NCBI GenBank assembly: GCA_036877525.1
Contig: JAZGTH010000015.1
Coordinates: 7,835,001 to 7,899,000, forward strand
Length of the DNA stretch: 64,000 nt
DNA from: Chromobotia macracanthus
Lineage: Eukaryota; Chordata; Actinopteri; Cypriniformes; Botiidae
Reading direction: 5' to 3'
Part shown: positions 11,476 through 24,589 of the stretch, in pieces
Layout of the letters: the number at the start of each line of letters is the position of its first letter
Position numbering within the stretch: the stretch's first letter is position 1
Notes under the pieces: model-generated
Told to the model about the DNA's origin: nothing
The model's database searches: none
Seen by the model: only the letters and a program-made list of their open reading frames with translations
Program-made: the position numbers and the translations under genes

Positions 11476-12235
11476 GGTGAACGTTTCACACGCTGTCCAG
11501 GATAGCGGAGAAAGGACCTGTTGCTCCCGGGAAGCTCCGCTGGCTCGTACTCCATTGGAAAATCAGCTACAGGAGGTTTATGAAGCCCCGGTCCTGGTCC
11601 AGGATCCGCCTCTCCGTTCTACCGATTCGTGAACGAATTGTTCTTTTGACCCGATTCCTTCTTTTGTGATTCAGTCAAACTTGTTCGCACATTGTTTGCA
11701 AATCACTGGACTGTGTGAACTTTGTTAAAACTTAAATCTGTGAAGTTGGTGACACGGGATAATAAAAACATAAACGTTGGCATTATGCATGTAAAAATCG
11801 AACAGAATCGGTTTCAGAAGCGGTTTCATTGAAACGAACCATTTGAACGAACCGATTCGTTAAAAGGAATCGGACTTCATAGCTACGAACTGCGGAACAA
11901 CACAGACAGACACTTTCACTCTTAGACATGGGTGTGTGTAATGTTAACTAGGACAGGAAAAACTCACATTAGTACAGCAACCTGACAGGCCACGGCGATC
12001 GACGATTAATCACAATTTGTATCTGGGGACCCAGATAAACTGTCGATTATTAAGGTTTTAAAACAGCGGGCTGGATAAATAAAGCAACCAACCAGACTAA
12101 CGCTGTGCCTTCAGCGGGACAGCAAGACAATGCCCTCGTAATGAGATGAGAGACTGTAAGCACACATAGATATAACAACATTGGCTAAATGTTACCCATC
12201 CAGTCTTTGTTGAGGAATTAAAGCAGCTCAAGGAC
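11476..12235. promoter_or_regulatory. Shared (bidirectional) mylip/dtnbp1 promoter region
   Basis: The start codons of mylip (-) and dtnbp1 (+) are 760 bp apart in head-to-head arrangement, so both promoters and 5' UTRs must fit here unless upstream noncoding exons exist. CpG content is clearly higher than in the surrounding introns (for example 11450-11640). A transposon-like stretch with repeated CGATTCGT-type words occupies 11615-11880. No clear TATA box is seen for either gene. The role is inferred from gene layout. Confidence 0.6.
11615..11880. repeat. Inverted CGATTCGTGAACG-type repeats (possible MITE)
   Basis: The left side has CTACCGATTCGTGAACGAATTG and TTGACCCGATTCC; the right side has GAAACGAACC, GAACGAACCGATTCGTTAAA and AGGAATCGG. 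The words are partly self-palindromic (CGATTCGTGAACGAAT) and recur in inverted orientation about 200 bp apart, as in short non-autonomous DNA transposons. No coding capacity. Confidence 0.45.
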
Positions 12236-15200
12236 ATGTTTGAGAATTTCAGAGAGAAATTGCAAACGGTGCAGCAGGATTTCACGTCAGGGTATGTATC
12301 GATTACCTGGCTGTTTTCGTGCTCTCCAGGGTGTAAATAAGGTGTTGGGATGACAAAATAGTTTTACACAGTATTGACACAACTTTTGCTTTGGCTTCTT
12401 CACGAACTGACAAGTGAATGCTAGCTAATTAGCCGGCTAATCATCTTACTCAAAACAACGGGTTTACGTGTTGATGTTATACATTGGCAAAACAAAGACT
12501 GTTTTGTATAAACATACAGAGGGGCTATTTAATACTCTACATTTTTGCGAAAAGGGAAAGGTCTGAGATGCTCAGTGCTGTAGTTAGCGTAATGCTAGCA
12601 ACTGCTTTCTGAAATGTACCATAATAACTTGCTGCTGACTGTCATGTGATGGGCGAGGGGCTGAAACCCTGGCTGTGTGTCAAAATCTGTCAAGCGTCCT
12701 ACCTTGATAGCATTAATAAGTATGATGACTGATGCTCCCTGGGAAAGCATCGTACAAGATTTCAGTATACAGCCCTTGTGTGTGTTTTTAGTTACATAGG
12801 AGCATCTGGGAACTCAACACATACTGTAGCAGTACAATAACGTATACTTCTGTAACGAGGGATGGTGCTTGGATTGGTGCACTCATATTTTAAAATCTTT
12901 TCAGAATTAAGATCCTGAGTGATAAGTCCAAAGAGGCCAAGGTAAAGAAGAAACAAAGGTAAAGCTTAAAAGATTTTTTAATATTCTCATTATAATGCTT
13001 TTATAAACAGTACAACATACTAAGGTTGCGTTTCTGTGGCACATTCTCCTAGAAGAGATGAGCACATTCCTCAATATTCTGCTGGAGTGGAGCTACTCAG
13101 TCGGTATGTTATTTTCATATTTATACATAATCAAAACTTAGTGGTCAGTTCTTTGATTCTGTAAGCTGTATTACATCTGTCCATCAAATAGCATGAACAT
13201 GTAAATGGACTGGCATCAAGTTTTCCAAAATTAATAAAATATTGTATTTGTTGTATGTGTTGTTTATGATGAATGTTCATAACTGGATTTTAAATTGCAT
13301 GTGCTGTTCTTCACCAGATATGAAGACACTTGGGTCACTCTTCATAAACAAGCTAAAGAATGTGCTAAGGCAGGAGAGGTGATGTTCACATTCACTGTCT
13401 GAGTCAGTGTGGTGGTTGTGCCTCTGCTGTCAGGATAACTCAGCACAGGGCCTGTGTCACTCTTTCAGACTGTGGATGGGGATGTAGTGATGCTGTGTGC
13501 ACACTGGGAGAATAGTCAAGGAGCTGTGCCTGAGCTGCAGGAACAACTGCAACAGATTCCAGCCTTTCTCTCGGACCTGGAGACAATCACCTCACATATT
13601 GGTAGGACATTCTTGGCTGTGATCACTTTGAGTCTTAATCAGTGACAAATCTAAATACTTTGTGTTTAATATAGCATTTGTTTCAAAATAAAAAACGTAT
13701 AATAGTATATATCATATGTGGATATTCATTTTTTGAGAGTCAATTAGAAATCAAAAGTAAATAACGCAAGACTTAATTTAGTTATATTTCCCCTGACTTC
13801 TTAAAGTGCTGTAAATACTGTTTACCATTGTGAAATACACACTGGAGTTGCCACTGAAAAAGACACCCCCCTCTTTCCAGATTTAATACAATACCATTGT
13901 TTTTAGAGATAAAGGAGAAGAGAAATAGCGTTTCATCTCAGTGTTGTCATTTTGTTCAAAGCAACATTCTTGCACAACAAGCTACAGTAATAACTGACAA
14001 CTACTTAGTTGTCAGAATATAGTGTTAAACTTGAATCCACTTCTGCCACCACACAGCTTACGGTATATGGGCTGCCCCATGAATGCTCACTACAAGGAAG
14101 AGCCCAGAGCTGTCACATAGACAGCCGTGATGTAGGTGTGACATCTAATTCTTTATATCTGTCAGGTAATTCTGACACCTTTTTTGCATGCCATTCCATA
14201 AGGATGCCTATCCAAATAGGAAATATAGCACCTTTATGATACCTTTAGATTATGTTTTAATGCTTAACATACATCACATGTGGCCTAAATAAAGCGTTAC
14301 TGTGACATTCGTGAGCTGCGATCACCTTGACTGACTTTGTGGAGCATCTGTCTAAGCACAGAGCTTCATGCTCTGTGTGTTACTGTGATGCATGGCACTG
14401 TTAAGAGTGACTCCTGTGGAGCTCCATCTGCTGATGTCACTCGCTGTTGCTCATGTTTTAATGTTGCACCTATTGGCTTCAGGCATTCACATTTAGACTT
14501 ACAAAAAAGTGTGTTATGTAGACTGACTATACAGTAGCCAAATGAAGTCTGGTCACTTGTCTAATGGATCATTTGCCAAAAGCTGCTTTGATTTTAAGAA
14601 TCATCTCCAATCATTATATAAATGTTTATTTAATTTGTAATGTGATGGTCAGTTGTTTTTTATTTAGACCACAAATCTTTTTCTGTCTTAGTGTGTAAGT
14701 ACAAGCAGTGTCATACTGTCCATTTGTTCTCTGAGAATCAGGTTATACATCATTTATATAGCCTGATAATAAGTAAGATTACATTATTACTTTGTATAAT
14801 TGTACATTTGTTGCTTAGATTATGTGCTTTTCTTAATGTTTAGATATTTGTGTGTGTTCATGCCTTTTAATCTAAAGTGTTATAAACCTATGTCCTATAC
14901 CAAGAGGAGATCCTATTTTAATGTATGTAGAGAGAAAATACACCATTTTGCATTTGCTCTGAGGTTATAGAATTAGGTTCTCTATGTATTACAATCATAG
15001 GCACTTTCAAGTGTTGCCACTTGGTGGGGTTATATAGCTACATCAGGTCCTGCCTCTGTGTAAATCACACTGACACCAGTTAGTTAATCTGTAGCTTAAT
15101 TTTAATACATTCTTTAGCCATTTGTGCTCGTTTTATAGTTTGTAATATAATGGATATTTACTGCACTCACCACTGAAATATACTTTACATAATGAAAATG

Positions 15201-18200
15201 ATGACGCTGTACCATCATTTGTATTCCAGATATGCACTGTTAACTTCACTTGCAAGTAGCAGATCCAGTGTCTTAGGATGGACACATTTATAGGATGGTT
15301 GGGAATTTTTTTATAAATGAGTTCTGATTGTGTAATTCTAGTTTTCACATTTGTACAGCTCAGCTGGAGGCAGACTTTGAGGAGATGGAGGCTCGTCTGA
15401 TCTACCTAGAGGATTTGTGTGCTCAGTGTGAGCTCCAGCGCTTCAAACACATTCAGATGCTACAGCTGGAGAACTATAAGAAGAAAAAAAGGTTAGAACA
15501 TAAGTGTTTACTTTCTCTTAAGCAAAAACTGTCTCTAGTTTTATTTTAATTAATGTTTTAAGTTAGGAGAATCTATGACAAATAAAAGCACAGAAGTTCT
15601 CCTAAAATTCTGTTCAGCTTCTCTTCAAATGTATATGTTTATGTCAAGTGTATATGTTCAAATTAGTATTATTTCTGTCTCCAGTCTTCTCTCTTATTGA
15701 CTGGATTAAAGGTAGCTCTATACCCAAAAAGCCCTTTGTGTGGAGGTTTTGTTGCAAAGATAGAAAGGATGTTAGGTAGAGTTTGTTATCAGGCCATTAA
15801 ATGCATGGCTATCTTAGTATCAAACCTCAGAAACATCACAAGCATTTCCTCTTGAGCACTTTCCCATTCACAGATAAACAGTCTGATAGCATGCTGTAAT
15901 GTAAATAGGACACACTGTTTACTGCATTTCATTCTAATCTAATTAGCTTCTTACCACAATAACTGTAGAAGCAAATGATTTGTCCATCAAGGTCTTGCCC
16001 TTTTATTGGTTAATCACTTGCCTCTTATAGCCAGTCAGTTTCTACAATGTATCCTGCAATGAAGATAGCATGAGACAATAATTATTTATATATTTTTGTT
16101 GCTTATTTGCCAAGAATCTATTTCGTACATCATTTTGAAAATCAGTTTTGCATGCTGGTGGTGTTATACAGTAGCCATATTGAATAAAGCTCTGTAAAAT
16201 AAGCATGGCACAACGTACACTGTGTTTTGTAGGTTTGCAGAGAAGCCGTTAATAGCCACACACAGAAATAAGCATAATGGAGAACAATTTGAAAAGCATA
16301 AGCAACATAGCCTAATGGAAAGCATTTGTATTTGTGTTTAATAACTATACAGTCATCTGTGATTCTTTTGAGGCTTTATGCTTTTACGATCTCTGGCTTT
16401 GCCCAGTGAGCTGAAAAGCAGCTGGGCTCAGTTCTCATTGCCCTTCTGCTTCTGTGTGTGGGTATTCATTAGTACAAACACACAGATTCAAAAGTTGTCA
16501 GTGCCAATGAAAAGCAGCAGGTTCTATCTTGGGAGTATATGCCCATTTTAAACAGGGCAGACTTAATCTGACATCTGGTGAATTCTTGTGCTTTACGTTT
16601 GAGTATGCATTGACTGTCATTTATTTTCTTTTTAGGAAAGAACTTGAGGCTTTTAAAGGTAAGAATAATCAACTTCTTTTCAATCCCAAGGAGCATAACT
16701 GCACTACCATCTCCATAGTAAATATGCTGTTCTTTTGTTTTAAAGGATTAGTTAAAAACACCCAAAATGTTATCATCATTTACTTGCCTTCATACCGTTT
16801 CAAACCCATATGACTCTTTATTCTGTGAAAAACATAAGAATTCCATACAATGGAGGCCAATATTTGATCCCTATTATCTTCTGTTATATGGAAAAAATGG
16901 AAGCTAATTCTTTGTTTATACAAAAATGTCACTTGATTATTTACAGTTAATGGCAAAGAATGTTTGTAAATCTATATTAATTTCCTAATGATGAACTAAC
17001 TCAGCAAAAGATAAAAATATCTAAAAATATTTTTTTTGTTGTTTCGTTACGCATCTAATATGCCTAAAACTGTTGCACAGTACTATATTTAATCCAATAT
17101 TTAGTCCTCAGCAAATCTAATGAGGTTTTGGAAAGAGATGTGCTTTACAGTTTAGTCCCTGATAACTATTTCTTTTATCCTGTTTATGTATCTCATCAAC
17201 CTCATTTAGTGCTCAGCAATAAGAAAAACAGTGCAGTAATTATCCAGCCGACACTAATTAACCTCAGAGAGGGAAGAGCTGCTCTAGTGAGTGGAATCTG
17301 TTGTCTTTATTTGGTCTCATGGTGCCATTAATTCCACATTGACCTCAAAGGGGTGCTGCTTGTTCCATCTGTCCCTGCCTGCGGTTGGTGAAAATCACAT
17401 TCAGTTTCATCATCACAGCCTCTTAATGTATTACCTAAATATTTTTTCTTACACCAACAAGCAAAAAGTTCTCTTGTTGCAAGACATCATAGAACACATC
17501 CTGTCATACTTTATAGCCGGAAACTAAACACAACTTACCTTCAGGCTGATGTGGGTCATCGGATGGATTCCCAGACCTTTTTCTAGAGCAAATTTATGTC
17601 ATCTGGGACTAGCAGTTAAACCTGAACATAATTTTCTTGAGATTGTGTTTTTGTAATTGATGAAATCCTAAATGTTTGTTTTGGCAGCTGAAACTCAATA
17701 ATTTATTTGACACATGAGAAGGGTTTTTTAATTTGTATTTATTTTGCATCCTACAAGTGTCATTGTTACAGCAGAAGCAGTAGAAACTGTTTATAACACT
17801 TTTCTTGGCTTTGTGGGTGGTGTTGCTTGAGCTTGGCTTCTCTTGTGTGTGGGCTGTGTTTTCTAGACTTCACACCTCAGACTTGATTATTTATTTATTT
17901 ACGCTTTTAAATGACTATTTTTTATTTATTTCCCCATCTGTCTGCAAGGGAGTTGTGATAGAGTTTTGTGATTTTGAGATATACTATACGCTGTCTTCTA
18001 ATGCAGCTTGGTAGCTCCTGCTCAAATAGAGCATGACGCTCGCAACGCCAAGGTCACTGGTTTGATTCAACATGCAGGAAACATGCAGACTGAGAAGATT
18101 TATCCATGGAATGCACTTGGCTTTTTAATAAAAATGCGTTGTGTTTTGTTTATAATAAAAACATCTGCCAAATTACCCTTAAAGGTAATCTTTGTGTGTA

Positions 18201-21200
18201 ACATTAGTCATAAACATATAAGGTATGAGATCAGCTAGTCCCAAATCGCAAAGCTACGAAGGCACATATTTCACACCGAACTCTGAATCCAACAGTTGTA
18301 GACTTGTGCTGTTCTTTAAATGGACCTTCACCCCTATATTAGGCATGTGAATGGTACATTCCCTGCTTGCATCTCCTCACTCCAGCTGCATCTGTAGCTC
18401 TGTGTCCCTGAGCAGGCAGTGCATCGGCAGTACTGGTCATAGAGAAAATGCTTCTGGAATAGAAAGGCAGCAAAATAAGGGGTTTGTTAGACTTTAACTG
18501 CAGTCTCTGGGTTACCAGCCCTGCTTTCTGCTCATCTACACTCTACACAGAAAAATACAAAATGTCCACGTCGGGAACTCTGGACAGCAGCGGGAGAGAT
18601 TCCTGTAGGTTTTTTGGCACTCTTTTATTAGATTCACTATTTTGTGTTAATGATTTTGATGTGGCGATGTATTAAAAATTAATTTACCTTTACATTTATG
18701 CATTTGACAGATGCCTTTATGCAAAGCAACTTAGTGTATTCAAGCCATACAATTTATCAGCATGTGTGTTTCCTGGGAATCATACCCATAACCTTTGTGT
18801 TGCTAACGCAACACAATGCTGGTTTGCCGTCATTATTTGTCAGGCTTTAGTAATGCAGTTTGAGCACAGATTAGGGTGTCTGCTGTGGTTCTTGTAACTC
18901 ATGCCAGACTCATGCTGCTTCACTCATGGTAAAATGTTGCTCACTGTCTACAGCAACCTGTTAAATAATCATCACTGAGATGAAAAGTCTTTTTTGCTTA
19001 CACTTCATTTTACAGTGGCTGTATTACACATTACATGACTTAGTACTATAGTAATACCCAAAACCATGTGTAATTGGCAGTAAAGCTAAAACTAGAGAGA
19101 GCTTACAGTTAATTAGTGTTACTCTGTAATTATGTAAATACATATTAACAAACACTTTAAAATGAAGCGTATCTCTTTTTATGTGAAATAATTTTCATAA
19201 ACTTCTACTTTAATTGGTTAACATTATGCCCTCATATTCTTATGTACCTGATTGATGTGCCTTAGAGATTGAATTGTATGAACTGAAATGTTTAAATTCA
19301 TTAGCTCAGAAATACAGTGACTCATGCCTTACAATATCTGCAATAATGAGGTAAACAAAATAAATATTAGTTCATAATTTTGCATCACAACAACAGAAAT
19401 GTGTCTGATTGTAGCCTTATAATTTATCTGTCATTAGCCAGCAGCATATATGTGATATTTTTTCTATTAGACTAATATGTATGCATTATTTTACCCAGCA
19501 TTTTGTTTATTAAACATTGCCATAGAAACATAACTGGACATGAATGGAAGTTACCTTAGCTGTATGTATTATACTACAAACAATGATAGAACGCTTACTG
19601 TTTATACATTTTCTGTGGACACATGGCCACAGTTGCATGAAAATCTGGATGTGGTTGTGTTGAATACTGGTCCAGAAGAGAAGCTAAAACTGCAGATCAA
19701 GTTTGTGGCCAGAATGCACAATGTAATGTAATGTTACATGTCTCAATGTAATGTTAGTTTAAAGCCCTCCTTTTGACTGATTCTGAACCATCCATGTGTT
19801 GAATGACCTGTCGCTCTCTTTCCTCTTCCTGTTGCTGGATACTGGGGCTCTGTGCTGTGATGCTGTGTGGAGGCAGGTCATTAGAATGAGTCATTAACCT
19901 GTCTGGCCCTTAAGCTGAACCCACATTATCATCCAGTGCCAGATGCTACACTGATCAGCTTCAAGACGCCCCTCTCATTCACAGTAGGCCTTACTAGCAC
20001 AGGAAAATGTGTATTTCTCCTGCTTGATTCTCCATGTAGATGACAGAGAAACTGAATCTTTATTCAAAAGCTCATCATCAGTATTAAACTGCACACCATC
20101 ACATGGTCAACCAGTGTATGCATAATTCATATAATCTTTATAGATTTGAAGAGGTTATAGAATCAACCGTGTTATGAAGACTAAGCTGAGGTTCTCTGTA
20201 CATTGAGATTAGGGAGGCTCAGCCTCCTGTCTTGTTAATGTGTTTTCCATCCCTTCTGAAGATTGTGAGGAAGATGATCACAGAGCCTGAAGCTCATGGC
20301 TTCCCATCATCTATCATTAGCTGTCACATGCATGCTGAGAAAGATGTGATGAAAAGCCAAGCCGCCGCCTTCTCCACATCCATGATTTCATTGCTGCTGT
20401 GGACATAGTCTTTACATTGAACTATGAATGAACACAGCTGATAGTCAGTGACATGCTTTGGCAATAGCATCCTTCGTGGTTTTGATGTTTATAAAAAGTG
20501 ACGTAATTCAGTGTTAAAAAGGAAAAATACATTGATCCTGCTCCATCATGAACTTCTGCAGATGTCTACAACCTGTCATTGGCCCCACCATTGTATGTTA
20601 ACTTGAATGAACTCCACTTAAAATGAGCTAGAATATTGAGATCATCTATCAGATAAGATGTTACGAAGTAATTTCTGGTTGATATGAAACTGTTTGAACT
20701 TCAACTGAAGTTGTTTTAACCAGTCTGATTTAGAATTATATGTACAGTTTTTATAATATTAATTCAAAGACTGTATGGAGTTGTTAAAATCTAAATTTTA
20801 AAATGCATCTAAAAATTCATGTCACATCCAAGTCTGTTTAAGTGAACTGAAGAAAGGTGATGAAATATAGTGAAAAAACCTGATCAGTTACAGCACACTT
20901 TCCCTTCTATACGTTTATGCTTCAAATCTGGATATTAAAAAATAAAAAAGTAAAACAACAATTACTATTCATATTCAAAATTCAACTTCCTGCCGACCAA
21001 CATTACAATAACATCTTAAAATCAGATTTATTTGACTCTGAAAACAGCCTGTTGTTATTGAAGTGAACGAAAAAGATTAGATTAGATTAAAAAAAAATTT
21101 GATTAAAAAAAAGCTGCAAAATATTGATTAGACAAGCAGGAGGGAATGAAGGTTATTATTACAACAGTGTCAACCTCCAGAACGACACTAAAGTCATGAA

Positions 21201-24183
21201 AATACATCCATACATGGTTGATTTTCAAAGGTCAACTACATTTACCTACTGCGTCCCTCTTTTGCAAGGCTAATATTGTGCTGAAATGTGTAACGATGCA
21301 TTTGTAGCAGTTTTGTAGTGTGTGTTCTGTTCCTAATATAAGCATATTTGTTTAATACTGCTCAGCCTCCTGTCTGTGTGTGACAGGACTGTGGTTAAGA
21401 GTGCATCCTAATAACAGTGCACTGAACTCTCTGCTCACTCAGCTTTTCCTCACACAATACACAGGAGGATAACAGTGCACAAACTCTGCTGTGCACAAAC
21501 TCTGCTGTACACTGCAAAAGAGGACTTGTCAGTTTTTATTTTGCTGTGTTCACTTGCGCTTGTAATATAAATAGTCTTTCTCCAGCATTGACAGCAATTA
21601 GAAGCATTGATGTCTTGTTTCAGAGAAAATATTTAGCATAAATACTTGGGAAGGACTTAATTCAGGTATTTGGTAGACATAAGTATTAACATTTCAGTGT
21701 AAAAGTTTAATTTAGAATGTCACACCCTAATTTCTCTGACAGGATGTTTGTACCGCATCTTTTTTAAGCATACAGCATGTGCATTAACATGCAGTCAGTG
21801 ACATTCTAAAAGCGCAGGCGGACTTCCTGCTGTTCAGAGAAGAGTATGCACTTCCTGTGAGAGATAAAGAGCTTCTTTACGCAGTTTATACTAATCACAC
21901 GCATATATGCGCACACACAAAAGAAGCATTGCTTTCTCTGTCACCTCAAGAGGAATAAGCGACCTCACACTTATTGGTAAGCTAACAGGCTTCAGTAATC
22001 AACTAAAGTGATGTAATATTAAAGTTCTCATCTTGTTTGGGGTGAAATTGGGAATGAGATGGAATTCATTCATTTTAAAGGTATTTAATGTGGTTCAAAT
22101 ACTTTTTGTGAGCTTTGTATGTACAGTCAGGCCGATGTTTGGGGTGTGTTTTAATTTTGGAAACAGTTTGGTCCTACTAAGTCTACATTAAGTGATATTT
22201 AAGCAGCTTTGTTTTGGGATTTCAACAATTTGCATGGTTAGACATGTTTACTCAGAATCCTCATTTATTTCCTGTTTATTTTGTCCCTCCATTTTCTTTC
22301 TTTCTCTTTGCCTCTCTCTCGAGTTAATCTCTGTCATGTTGTAACCCACTTGGTGTTTTATGTCTCTCTTAGTGGAGCTTGATGCAGAACATGCTCAGAA
22401 AGTGTTGGAGATGGAGCATGCGCAGCAGGTCAAGCTGAAGGAGAGGCAGAAGTACTTTGAGGAGGCATTTCAGCAGGACATGGAGCAGTACCTCTCCACA
22501 GGATACCTACAGATCACCGATCGTAGAGGTCAGTTACTTCCTTTAAACACACTTCCTCACATACCTCAAATGCCTGAAACCAACTGTCTGTATTTATCCC
22601 TCTTCATGTAGCGTCATGTGTAACAGTTGCTGTTATAAATGACACTGACAAAACCGTATTAGGTGTCTAAATGTGATGTTGTCATTTGCATAGTAACTTT
22701 CCAATAGTAATAATAATTTTAATCCCTGTCTGTATGTATTCTATATGATCTGCTCCTAAAAGCTGTGCCCTGCCCTGCATTAATATTTAACTGTTCAGTT
22801 GCTGTTAAATGGATGGAGGTTAAAGAGCTAATGCAGGGATGTTGATGCTAAACTGATGAGCTTCTCTTTCCTCTTTTGTGTTTTAATGCTGTCCTGATGT
22901 GTGAGGTATGCTTTCCCCGCACCCTCCTTTCTCCTTTTTACCTGCTCAATTCACGTGTCAGTTCATGTTGTGTGCTATTATCAGGAAATTCTCATGTTAT
23001 TTGTTAGATATTCCTGAACTTGGTCTACTGAAGCACAGCAATGTGTACTATAGTATCATCTGTGGTCAGCTTATGTGATGTTGGCCATACGATAGAATAA
23101 GTGATGAGTAGTTGTTTTTCCTCTGTGGGGTAGATCCAATAGGCAGCATGTCCTCAATGGAGGTGAATGTTGACCTGCTGGAACAAATGGATCTGACAGA
23201 CGTGTCTGACCATGAAGCTCTAGATGTCTTCCTCAGCTCTGTTGGAGAAGAAAGTGGCGCTCTGTCTCCTGACACAGGTTGGGCTTGTAATCATGCATTT
23301 ACTGAAATTTGTTTTCTCACTGTTTTAATGTTTCTGACTGTCCACACTAGAAGCCTAAATCAGATTTTTAGAACCACATTTGTCATTTGATTAAAGTTGG
23401 ATATAGCTGAACTGATCTGAAAACACAGAGACATGATTCATATATATCACAAATGATGCAGGAAGTGTCTAAGCATGTCTTATTTGTTGCTTACAATATT
23501 TCATGCCCCTCATGGGAAAACACTAAAATAGAAATAAGCAGAGGACAAATTTCCAGTTTTCCATCAATTAAAACCATTTGACATTGTCGTGACGCCTACA
23601 GCATTGCTATGGCAACCACTATTGCTATAATTGGTATGCATTCTCTACACATTTTACCAAGTTTAAATCCATCCTGAAGAATTCTGCAGATTGGATTCAG
23701 AAAATGTAAAAAAGTCCATAAAAAGTGCAGCTTCCTTGCGGACTTATAAGTATTGAAATGTGTGTTCAAGCCGAGCACATTAGACTCGCTCTGTCTCTCA
23801 CCACATGTAAGAATTCAGGGTCATTATTGCACTGGGAGTGCTAATTGATATTCTGAAATAGATGGTGTGACACATTTTAACCCTGTTCAGCAGGTGGCCC
23901 AGCTTTGGAAACTGGCTCATCTCCATCAGAGATCAGCCTGAAGGTGCCCTCGCAGACAGTGCTACGACAGACAGCCTCCTCCATCTCCTCCTGCACCGAC
24001 AGTGGCAGCGGTGTCACTGAGGGTCCAGATGAGGAAGATGCCAGCGAGGAGAGTGGGGCAGGAGACTCCCCACTGGTCCAGTTGGACGAGGAGGAGGTCC
24101 ATGCTGACACAACACTCGTGAGTCTCCCAGAAACAGAGGAGCCGCTCAAGAGCTCGGATGACAGTGACACACAGGTCCCCTAG
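12236..24183 (+). CDS. dtnbp1: Dysbindin (BLOC-1 subunit 8), 10 coding exons
   Basis: Dysbindin is a coiled-coil subunit of BLOC-1, which directs cargo to lysosome-related organelles and acts in synaptic vesicle trafficking. Exons: 12236-12291, 12905-12958, 13053-13103, 13318-13378, 13469-13601, 15359-15491, 16636-16658, 22373-22528, 23134-23277, 23894-24183. All borders are GT-AG with matching phases, giving 366 aa (human 351). The start MFENFREKLQTVQQDFTSG matches human MLETLRERLLSVQQDFTSG. Residues ~75-222 form the coiled-coil dysbindin core (EDLCAQCELQRFKH, DAEHAQKVLEMEHAQQ, FEEAFQQDMEQYLSTGYLQI). The next exon carries PIGSMSSMEVNVD and the BLOC-1-associated EALDVFL segment. The Ser/Asp/Glu-rich tail is PEST-like. 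Exon 7 is a 23-nt microexon. The last exon has a tandem CAGCAG acceptor, so an extra alanine codon is possible. AATAAA at 24584-24589 probably ends the transcript. Confidence 0.96.
12292..12904 (+). other. dtnbp1 intron 1
   Basis: 613 bp, donor GTATGT, acceptor TTTTCAG. Nothing else recognised. Confidence 0.85.
13602..15358 (+). other. dtnbp1 intron 5
   Basis: 1.76 kb of AT-rich intron, donor GTAGGA, acceptor TTGTACAG. Frames at 14009-14239 and 14337-14537 are isolated, without family resemblance or splice context. Confidence 0.8.
15492..16635 (+). other. dtnbp1 intron 6
   Basis: 1.14 kb with donor GTTAGA, a weaker donor, and acceptor CTTTTTAG ahead of the 23-nt microexon. No other feature. 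Confidence 0.8.
16744..16860. mobile_element. Fragment of the cyprinid-type terminal-repeat element
   Basis: AAGGATTAGTTAAAAACACC, then CATCATTTACTTGCCTTCAT, TTCAAACCCATATGACT and TTCTGTGAAAAACATAAG follow the same order of blocks as the copy at 8527. Only the left part is recognisable. Confidence 0.6.
18003..18180 (+). mobile_element. tRNA-derived SINE, sense copy
   Basis: Begins with a decayed tRNA-like head: GTAGCTCCTGCTCAAATAGAGCATG as an A-box-like region and GGTCACTGGTTTGATTCAA as a B-box-like region. The tail is GAATGCACTTGGCTTTTTAATAAAAATGCG ... ACATCTGCCAAAT, matching the common teleost SINE ending in 'AAAGCGTCTGCCAAATGCAT'. About 180 bp, diverged. Confidence 0.7.
18688..18825 (-). 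mobile_element. tRNA-derived SINE, antisense copy
   Basis: TACATTTATGCATTTGACAG, ATGCCTTTATGCAAAGCAAC and TTCCTGGGAATCATACCCAT followed by TTGCTAACGCAAC are the same SINE family as at 18003-18180, read from tail to head. It is better preserved in the tail and truncated near the tRNA head. Confidence 0.75.
22529..23893 (+). other. dtnbp1 introns 8 and 9
   Basis: Two introns of 605 and 616 bp flanking exon 9 (23134-23277). Intron 9 ends in TTCAGCAG, giving two acceptors three bases apart. No other feature seen. Confidence 0.8.
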
Positions 24184-24583
24184 TGGTCATGCAGGAGAAC
24201 TGTGTTCAGTTTCTAAGTTGGTTTAAAAGAAATGTTTTACATCAGGGCCCAGACAGAAGGAGTGCTGAGGCAAATGAGATTGAAGACTAGCCCAAACTGA
24301 ACTGCATAATGAGGCTCTTTGAGAGGAAGATTTTGGAGCCTTCTAGAATGCTGTTCATGGTCCACCTAGAGAGCAGCTCTTTCAGACTGGTAGCACTGTG
24401 ATTTGTTTCATTCTTTTCCACAAAATCAGTATAACGTATGATACAGTACTTCGTATTGTACTGCATCAGAATTATAACTATTAAAACATTTTACAGTGTT
24501 CCTGCTTATATAACGGATACATGTTGCATGAATTTATAATGCGCAGTTCAATTTGCATATTAGATTTGGAAAAAATATACTGA

Positions 24584-24589
24584 AATAAA
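24584..24589 (+). terminator. dtnbp1 polyadenylation signal
   Basis: AATAAA 400 bp beyond the stop codon is the first canonical hexamer in the dtnbp1 3' UTR. The convergent jarid2 transcript probably ends about 350 bp further on. Confidence 0.6.

Larger units (their letters stand above)
16659..22372 (+). other. dtnbp1 intron 7 (largest of the gene)
   Basis: 5.7 kb. It holds a fragment of the terminal-repeat element (16744-16860) and two SINE copies in opposite orientation (18003-18180 and 18688-18825). The rest looks unique; no coding exon is seen. The small frames are chance openings. Confidence 0.75.

Noticed and set aside
11309..11632. 107-aa forward frame across mylip exon 1
   Set aside because: It is the antisense shadow of mylip exon 1 and the promoter, without family resemblance.
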